Part shown: positions 57,207 to 64,000 of the stretch, one piece after another
Numbering within the stretch: the stretch's first letter is position 1
Layout of the letters: each line of letters begins with the position of its first letter
From: Otatea glauca
Lineage: Eukaryota > Streptophyta > Magnoliopsida > Poales > Poaceae
NCBI GenBank assembly: GCA_036346275.1
Contig: JAYEVK010000193.1
Span: forward strand, 1 to 64,000
Length of the DNA: 64,000 nucleotides
Direction of reading: 5' to 3'
Program-made: the position numbers and the translations under genes
The notes under the pieces: model-generated
Seen by the model: the letters and a program-made list of their open reading frames with translations, nothing else
Told to the model about the DNA's origin: nothing
The model's database searches: none

Positions 57207-60200
57207 ATGGGGTCGTCAGCGGATCACGGCGGCGCCGGCTGGAGGGCCAAGAAGGGGACGGGATCGCAGCTGTGGAAAAAGGCGCTGCTGCATTCCTGCC
57301 TCTGCTTCGTCATGGGCTTCTTCACTGGGTTCGCGCCGTCGTCCGTGTCCGACTGGACGTCCGCGGCCGTCGCGGCGGGCGGGGTGGGGAGCAGCCGCGT
57401 CGTCAGGGCGCTGCACGCGGCCGCGGAGGGCGGGGCCGTGAACCGGAGCCTGCTGGCGCAGGACGCGGTCAGAGGAGGTGCGGTGGGGGACGCCGCGGCG
57501 GCGGCCGGCCCCAGACCGCTGCTGGTGGTGGTGACGACAACAGAGCGGACGCCCTCGGCGGCCGGGGAGCGGGGGCCGGCTCTGACGAGGATGGCGCACA
57601 CGCTGCGGCTGGTGGCGCCGCCGCTGTTGTGGGTGGTGGTGGAGGCCGCCCCGGACGTGCCGGCGACGGCGCGTCTGCTGCGCGCTACGGGGCTCATGTA
57701 CCGGCACCTGACGTACAAGGACAACTTCACGGCCGCCGAGATCGCCGCGGGCAAGGAACGTCACCACCAGCGCAACGCCGCGCTCGGGCACATCGAGCAC
57801 CACCGCCTCGCTGGCGTCGTCCTCTTCGCCGGCCTCGGCGACGTGTTCGACCTCCGCTTCTTCGACCAGCTCCGGCAGATCAGGTACCAGCAGCCACAAA
57901 ACCCCATTCCTTCTTTCTTGCATTCATCTTAGCAAAGTAAAAAAACTTGTACTAATAATCTTTCACTTAGTAAAACAAAGCAAAGCTTTCATCTTTGATC
58001 TTCCTTTCTTGATGCGAGCAAGCACGCACGGCACCAGCACACCATGACACCAGTAAACCACACTAGCTAGCGCCCAAAGCACACTAGCTGGGCAAGTTGC
58101 AACTTGCAAGCAACTTTGTCAGGTTGCCCTGAGCGCTACAGCTCATGCACCGCCTGGTGACCTCTGCGCCGCTCTAGTTTAATCGGCGGGGAGAATCGGA
58201 GCCATGTGAGGAGGTCACCTCACCATCACCCCGTCCGCCATTCAAGGGTCCTTTTATCTTTCCATTCCCATTCTTTTCTCTGCCCTGTGGCCTGTACTGT
58301 ACCACCATCTTGGGGACGAAAGGCAGGCAGGCTGGAGCAGAGCTAGCAGCTGCTGCCTTTGTGCATGCAGTTCTTTGCTTTGTTTTTTTGCGTCGTGTTA
58401 GTTATTTTACTACTGGTACTAGCAGTGTTGTTGGTGGCTAGCTTGGCTGCCAGATGCCCATGGAATCACGAGGGGATGTTGTGTGTGTGTGTGTGTATGT
58501 AGCGTAGGAGATATCCAAACGTGTCGGCAAATGATTGCCACCCTCAACTAACGGAGGGAAGGGTGGGACGTGCTGTCCTTTTTTAGGACCCGAGCCTCGT
58601 CTGAATCTGATGGGGAAACCAGAAAGAAAGAAAGGATAGCAGCCGCGGACGTCGTTCATGCCGATCGTTGCACGGTTGTTGCATGAGCCGGCCTGCAATT
58701 GAGCTCGTGCCAGTGCCACTTGAATCACGATGCATGAAGTCGACGTGTGCCCTAGCCTTATAGAGCAAATCCGCATATGGTTCTTATTCTATTTGATGCG
58801 GGAAAAAGTAGTTTCACCAGTCAAAATTCACTCATCTTGTAAATTCGTTTCGTTTGTGAACTCCTTACGAGTCGCGTATTATATTTTCTTTTTTTTTGCA
58901 AGAATTTTGCATTAGTGTAAATTTCCACTAGGTGCTATCATGCTAATCAGTTAATGGCGTCCACCAAATATGTTCAACTTGCATTGTAATTTCTTTGAAA
59001 ATGCCGCTTGAAATCAACATATGACAATCCCAGAAAAAATGTTGCAGAGCAAGCTTCTGATTCTATTTTAGTTTGTAGAATCTGCCATTTCTATCGTGGT
59101 TTGTAGAACCTGCAATTTTCGAAACGCCAATGTGACATAGACGCTCCAGTTAGCAACATTTCAGCCACATCCATGCTGATTTCTACTACTTCTCTAACGC
59201 GACAATCTTTTTGCTCCTCCCGAAAATTTTCAGCGCATTCGGTGCGTGGCCGGTGGCAATAATGTCACAGAACGAGAGGAAGGTCGTCGTCGAGGGCCCC
59301 GCGTGCAGCTCGTCCAGGGTCACCGGCTGGCTCTCCAGGGACTACTACAACCGCACCTCGCCCACCGCCGCCGGCACGGCGAGGCCCCGCGAGGTCGACG
59401 TCCGGGGCTTTGCGTTCAACAGCTCGGTGCTCTGGGACCCCGAGCGGTGGGGCCGGTACCCGACCTCCGAGCCCGACAAGTCCCAGGTCAGGCGACCATC
59501 AGCTTTCATGCATACCAACTATACTGCAGTACCATGCGATAACTACTGCTCCGCAGCATCGCCATGTCAAACACCGGAATAGCAAGCATTTATCTCGTCT
59601 TTTGCACGGCACAGCAATGTTGCGCTTGCAAACGCGTCGTTTTCGTTAGGTTAAAATCGGCATTTCCGTCATGAAAGTGGCGTTTTCTGCCCTGTCAGTC
59701 AGCGCGTTGTTCATCATGCATCCATGTGGTACAGGTAGGGGAAGGGAGAAGAAAGGGCCATGTCTCATGGCCCATCTGTCCCAACTTTTCCGGTCAAATC
59801 CTTGTCACCCGTCACAACCCCCCTCATTTCTGCATAAAGATCAACAATGGCACTGATCGGTGCTCATTTCAGCAGCAAATTGTTAGTTTGTCCTTGCAAA
59901 ATGGTGCGGGTGACTGTCGGTACACCGCAGTTGCAGCAAATCGACAAAACAGATCGAATCCGAGAGGATCTGGAATGGCATTTGCAAACGCGAAATCGCG
60001 GGGTTATTTTAATCCGGGGCGGTTGCGTTGGGCTAATTTGGTGGGAGGGGTCCCATGTCTGAGTAGGATTGTTACAGCCATTACGAGTCCAGTGCAAAGC
60101 AAGCTGCCAAGTTGGTGGTTAGCAGCAACAGTAGTAGTACCTTGGTCCTTCTTTACAAAACCAGAACTTCTTTTAGGTGTACAATTTCTGTTAATCTTTC

Positions 60201-60504
60201 TTGAATCTAACAACTAAAGCACCCCTTATGATCAATCATGCAAGGTTGTTAGAGCTTTCTTTCCCTGCAGTGCTCATTGCTCCTGTAATGCCAAAGTTTT
60301 GATTTGTTTGCTTGTAAAACCCTAGCTTACTGATTAGTGATTACTACTAGATGGTAAATCATTGCTTTTAACTAATATGTATACGATATTCTTGTTTTTT
60401 AGGACTCGATGAAGTTTGTGCAACAAGTGGTTCTAGAAGATTACAGCAAAGTGAGGGGCATTCCTTCCGATTGTTCAGAGGTCATGGTATGGCATGCATG
60501 TTGA
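57207..60504 (+). CDS. GT43 xylan glycosyltransferase-like protein
   Basis: Three exons: 57207-57883, 59234-59486 and 60403-60504, joined by GT-AG introns of 1350 and 916 bp; 343 residues. GT43 proteins work in the Golgi on the xylan backbone of cell walls (IRX9/IRX14 group; probable glucuronosyltransferases in rice annotation). The protein is type II: a short cytosolic N-terminus, then a membrane segment at about 26-43 (LLHSCLCFVMGFFTGFAP). The catalytic fold starts with RPLLVVVTTT (103-112) and continues with LLWVVVEAAPD and RHLTYKDNF. Where active family members have a DxD-type motif, this one has FAGLGDVFD (208-216). Exon 2 holds FGAWPVAIMSQNERK and FNSSVLWDPERWGR. Exon 3 holds KFVQQVVLEDYSKVRGIPSD. 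N-glycosylation sites occur at N79, N173, N265 and N288. It resembles the rice Os05g0123100 group. The C-terminus ends early (HAC) because of a 4-bp duplication. Confidence 0.92.
57884..59233 (+). other. Intron 1 of the GT43 gene
   Basis: Donor ATCAG|GTACCAG and acceptor TTTTCAG|CGCATTC; phase 2, the split codon giving Ser. Contains a (GT)n microsatellite at 58481-58496. The open frames inside are not supported. Confidence 0.85.
59487..60402 (+). other. Intron 2 of the GT43 gene
   Basis: Donor TCCCAG|GTCAGG and acceptor TTTTTTAG|GACTCG; phase 0. No repeat element recognised. Confidence 0.85.
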
Positions 60505-60556
60505 CTCGACGGCGCCTTCTTCGTCGCAATCGTCTCTGGAGAATAAGAGAAGATAG
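60505..60556 (+). other. Lost C-terminal codons of the GT43 gene
   Basis: In the frame shifted by the GCAT duplication at 60493-60500, 17 further codons encode a Ser-rich tail (starting DSTAPSSSQSS) up to a TAG at 60554-60556. Related rice proteins end in a similar Ser/Thr-rich tail after MVWHV. Confidence 0.75.
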
Positions 60557-62325
60557 AAGGGTGAGTCATAGAAGAGATTGGACGAGCTGAGGGAGAGGTG
60601 TACATTGTACATTCATGATCACACCAGCAAGCTGTTCATTTTCCTACTAGCTGCGCGCAAAGAAGGAAAAAGATTTGGTTTTCTTTCCAGGGGATGGATC
60701 AATCTGTCTCTCCCAGGCGATATCATCATAATGTACATTTTTTTCACTATTCTTTAAAAATTGTGATATATGTATAGTCTCTTCTTTTGGGTTTAGGTGA
60801 TTACATAAACACCCTTGAAGCGTCTTTCGAGACTGAAATGAATAGAAGTCAAGTTAAAAGTTCACTTACCACTGAAAACATACTTTGTGAGATGTCTACT
60901 ACTTCAGAATTTACCAAAGTTTTTATCCATTTTGCAAAGGGAAAAACTCTCCATGCTTGGGACAATTGTACAAACATGCTTCAGAAACACACAATGACAA
61001 AACCTACTTGATCCTGTTCTTGGTGGTCCCTGAAACCATTCATTAAGAACAAGGGTCTTGGACTCTTGAGTACCTTCCTTGCTGTTGGCACATCGCAATC
61101 GTGCGCAAAATAAAAAATTAAGCCATATTTTCAGGCTATGAAATGCAGTGGAGGGGGCACCTTACTTCTGAAAAAAGGTAAGCTTCAAACAGCTTACCTG
61201 TAATCAGCATGCACCCCTGATGCGACGCCTGGCTCTCGTTTCAGCGTCAGCAATTATGCAACGTAGTCATGTAGGGTTTGTACGATAGCCTGCATCTGTT
61301 TCAGGCCATCTTTTCCTAGCTATCTTTTTGCTGATACTGTTTTGTTTGGTAGGTTTTCATCTGCAGTACCTAGGCTACAAGCATGTGCATTGTCGTGTAA
61401 GGAACTAAGGACTAAGGAGACTGCAAAACTGCAAGAAGCTGCATACCGCCTGGCAAATTTTCTCTCGTTTTCTAAGGAATTGTTTTCTCATCATGATTCT
61501 AGCGGCCCTGAATTCTGAACCTTTGTTTGTCTGCACCGGGCAAGCTAGTGCCATTGTATATTGTAGGCGTAGTTAATTGCTGCAATTTGTGTAAGCTTGT
61601 GTCATCTACTCTTCAGCGTAGTCTGAACTCCTAACATCCCCTGGGCGACTAATTGCAGTTCTGTCTACACGCATGGCAGCATGCAAACTGGGTTGTCTTG
61701 CAAAACATGCACCTCATGAGCATGCAAACTGGATTGTCTTGCAAAACATGCACCTGACGAGCAAACGAGTTCTGCACTTCTGCAGTTCCTAATTCCACAC
61801 TGCACATGGGGGCCGGAGTTCTCCCTTGACAATAATTAGATCTCTTCCCAGATATCGTACCGTGTCCGATTCCTGACCTCAGATCTGCATGCATCCATGT
61901 ATGCACACACTATTATGAAATCGGCATATCAACTGATATCTGAATTCTGCCCTGTCTACGTTCCAATGTGATCACGGCGAGCGCTAGGCATAATCTCTAA
62001 AGTGGCTCAATGCCGGTTCCATTACGCTGACTTTTGAGCACTAGCTAGATTGGCTGCCTACTGCAGATGCAGCCCAGAAAACAGAAAGGACTATGAGTTT
62101 GAGGGCAATTATAACTGAGATTGCTGTAGATACTCATTTTTAGGAGAAGTTCTACGGAATCACTAATTTACGGTCGCGCGCACGGAGCCTTGCATTCGCT
62201 CGTTGTTCCGGTGATGACACGTGGTAACTCACGGTTTGATGCGTGCGCTCGTTGCTTGTTGTTCTCACGCAACGCAATTAACTGACACAAATAGAAATCG
62301 GAATCACTAATTTACGGTAGCTAAC
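60557..62325. other. 3' flank and intergenic
   Basis: Holds the likely 3' untranslated region of the GT43 gene, without a clear polyadenylation signal that I would assign. Two direct copies of a CATGCAAACTGG...TTGTCTTGCAAAACATGCACCT segment lie at 61678-61754. No gene recognised. Confidence 0.5.
61678..61754 (+). repeat. Short tandem duplication, about 42-bp unit
   Basis: GCATGCAAACTGG followed by TTGTCTTGCAAAACATGCACCT occurs twice head-to-tail, with one or two differences. Confidence 0.8.
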
Positions 62326-62758
62326 AAATTTTTTGAGTTGAAACTTTCTAATTGAAAATTTTTTTATTTAAAGTTTTTCTAGTTGAAACTTTCCGATTTG
62401 AATTTTTTTGGTAGAAAATTTTTCGACTTGAATTTTAGATCGAAACTTTTTGAATCAAAAATTTTTTGAATTGAAAGTTTTCTAAGTTGAAACTTTTTGT
62501 GTCGCAACTTTTCGATTTGAAACTTTCCGAGTTGAAACTTTCTGATTTGAAAAATTTCTATTTTAAAACTTTTCGTGTTGAAACTTTTTCGATTCGAAAC
62601 TTTCTAATTTGAATTTTTTCGATTTTAAAACTTTTCGCGTTGAAACTTTTTCGATTCGAAACTTTCAGGGTTTAATTTTTTGCGTTGAAACTTTCTAATT
62701 TGGAATTTTTAAGTTGAAACTTTCTGATTTCAAAAATTTTTATTTAAATTTTTTTGAG
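62326..62758. repeat. Degenerate GAAACTTT-type tandem repeat
   Basis: About 20-24 imperfect units of roughly 16-22 bp, with the core TTGAAACTTTYNGATTTGAA in varying T-run lengths. Strongly AT-rich and without ORF. Two TCACTAATTTACGGT copies precede it at about 62160 and 62306. Confidence 0.8.
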
Positions 62759-63018
62759 GAAGTAGTCGAAACTGCATTGAGGAAGTAGCCCAGAATTACT
62801 CGCTCACCAGCACGACGGACGACAACGTGTGTAGAAGGATGGGGAGGCTACATGTGGTGCTATCCGTAGCTTGCTGACTTTACTTGCGACCGTAAAATAG
62901 TCATGAAATCTTATTTTATGATCACTCTCACTTAGCCTTTCATGCTCTCCGCTCCACATGGCAAGTTAGGGGCGCGCATGCACCACTTCAATGTGATCGA
63001 GCCAGCGACCGAGACAAG
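62759..63018. other. Intergenic, nothing recognised
   Basis: Short spacer between the degenerate repeat and the LTR at the right edge. No feature was identified. Confidence 0.5.
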
Positions 63019-64000
63019 TGAAAGCATTTAGGCCTCTAAATTATTTTGATTTTGGTAATTAATGACAACCGCGATTATGAGACTAACAGTTTCTTCTAGT
63101 GTGATTGAAAATAGGTTGGTCCTAGATATGAAAAACAATGAAGCATAAAAATGAGGCTAAAGAAGATCAATGTATCAGGCTAAAGAGATGATGTATGAAA
63201 TTAAAGGCCTCTTATAGATTTTATCGATCTTGGAGGTTTGAAGAAAGATCGGATTTTTATGATAGATGTCGTATTATTAAGAGGGACTTTTGTTTTGGTA
63301 GTTTGATGTGTGTTTAGTGAAGAAATGGCTCAATCAATGTTCATAAAGTGATTATTTTAATTGAGACAAAAAGAAATGAGTAGAATCCTTCTTGGCCAAC
63401 CTAGACTGGCACTACCGTCCATGGTAGTGCGGTACTGCTGCTCAGGTCGGCAGTACCGGCATGAGGCCACGTACTTATATTACAGAGAGGGGTTTTTCTG
63501 ATCCAGAGCCCGGCCGGCACTACCGACTATCTGAGGACGGTACTGTCGCTCGGTCGACAGTACCGACCCTAAGGGCGGTAGTCTTTTTCCAGAGAGGGTG
63601 TTTTTGAAGCTAGCTCGGCCGGCACTACTAACCTCAGTTGGGAGGTACTGCCGCTCGGCCGGTACTACCGGCCTAGCATGGGCGGTAGTGCCAGGCCTCC
63701 GGGCAACGGCTAGTCTGTCAGTGCATTTAATGCCCTAAGTCGACCGTTGAACCTAAGGCCGGCAGTTCGGCTTCAGATGGGTGGTAGTGCCGGGCAACCT
63801 GAATTTTTCAGGTAATTGGGTGCAACGGCTAGGAGAATTGATGAGGGATATAAATACACCCCATATACAGCATAGAGCATGTCTTGAACTCCTATTGCAT
63901 GTTTTTGAGCTCTAGTGTGCATCTCTTTTACACAATTGCATTAAATTCACATTTGAGGAGTAGTTGAGTGAAAATCAAGTGAGAGCATTAAATTGAGCCA
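63019..64000 (+). mobile_element. Start of a Sirevirus-type Copia LTR
   Basis: TGAAAGCATTTAGGCCTCTA followed by TTTTGGTAATTAATGACAAC and GACTAACAGTTT matches the opening of grass Sirevirus/Maximus LTRs as I remember them. A GC-rich block at 63400-63790 carries repeated inverted motifs (GGCACTACCG, CGGTACTGCCG, GGCAGTACCG), another known trait of Sirevirus LTRs. The element runs off the window, and no coding part is seen. Confidence 0.65.

Noticed and set aside
57216..57923. 235-codon minus-strand frame opposite GT43 exon 1
   Set aside because: Shadow of a GC-rich coding exon; the sense frame has clear GT43 motifs and splice sites.
59726..60217. 163-codon open frame in GT43 intron 2
   Set aside because: Lies wholly within an intron with good splice sites and has no domain.

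Overview
The window is nuclear DNA of a grass (Poaceae). Three things point there: GC-rich first exons beside AT-rich intergenic DNA; a GT43 xylan-type glycosyltransferase that from memory looks closest to the rice Os05g0123100 group; and a transposon load of grass-type Copia, Gypsy (Tat and Del/Tekay-like), CACTA, hAT, Harbinger-like and Mariner-like elements. I cannot name the species. No rRNA or intact tRNA gene and no bacterial feature was seen.

Only two host genes are recognisable. A LOB-domain (LBD) transcription factor gene lies on the minus strand at 9759-10447. It has two exons and a TATA box, but its reading frame is broken by several single-base shifts. A GT43 gene lies on the plus strand at 57207-60504. 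It has three exons, lacks the family DxD motif, and has a 4-bp tandem duplication that truncates its last residues. A third, unrecognised minus-strand gene remnant is cut by a Copia element at 15.6-23.5 kb.

Layout. 1-9.7 kb: intergenic DNA with small DNA transposons. 9.7-10.6 kb: LBD gene. 10.86-15.3 kb: Helitron-like ends, foldback elements and a hAT element. 15738-23365: a minus-strand Copia element with LTRs, PBS and a 5-bp target duplication, carrying a 3.06-kb solo LTR inside its reverse transcriptase. 23.4-28.6 kb: intergenic, with a hAT MITE at 24515-24903. 28.6-56.9 kb: one old plus-strand Copia element blown apart by later insertions. The first is a 15.8-kb Tat-type Gypsy (30731-46494, TSD GCTGC) that carries an antisense, apparently spliced ORF. 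The second is a block that ends in a CACTA terminus (55665) and holds a fragment of an NADPH-oxidase (RBOH) gene. That block was itself entered by a solo LTR (46579-53843, TSD TGCAG), which was entered by another solo LTR (48976-53015, TSD AAAGG). 57.2-60.5 kb: GT43 gene, about 280 bp downstream of the last Copia remnant. 60.6-64 kb: intergenic, with a degenerate repeat and, at the right edge, the start of a Sirevirus-type LTR.

The insertion order can be read because Copia reading frames and single copies of the target duplications rejoin when inner elements are removed. The two LTRs of the Tat element differ largely by 1-2-base indels in GC-rich runs. That raises the possibility that part of the frame damage in this window, including the LBD gene, is consensus error rather than biology. 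I found no defence, toxin or biosynthetic system. The most unusual item is the antisense multi-intron ORF with its own TATA box inside the Gypsy element.
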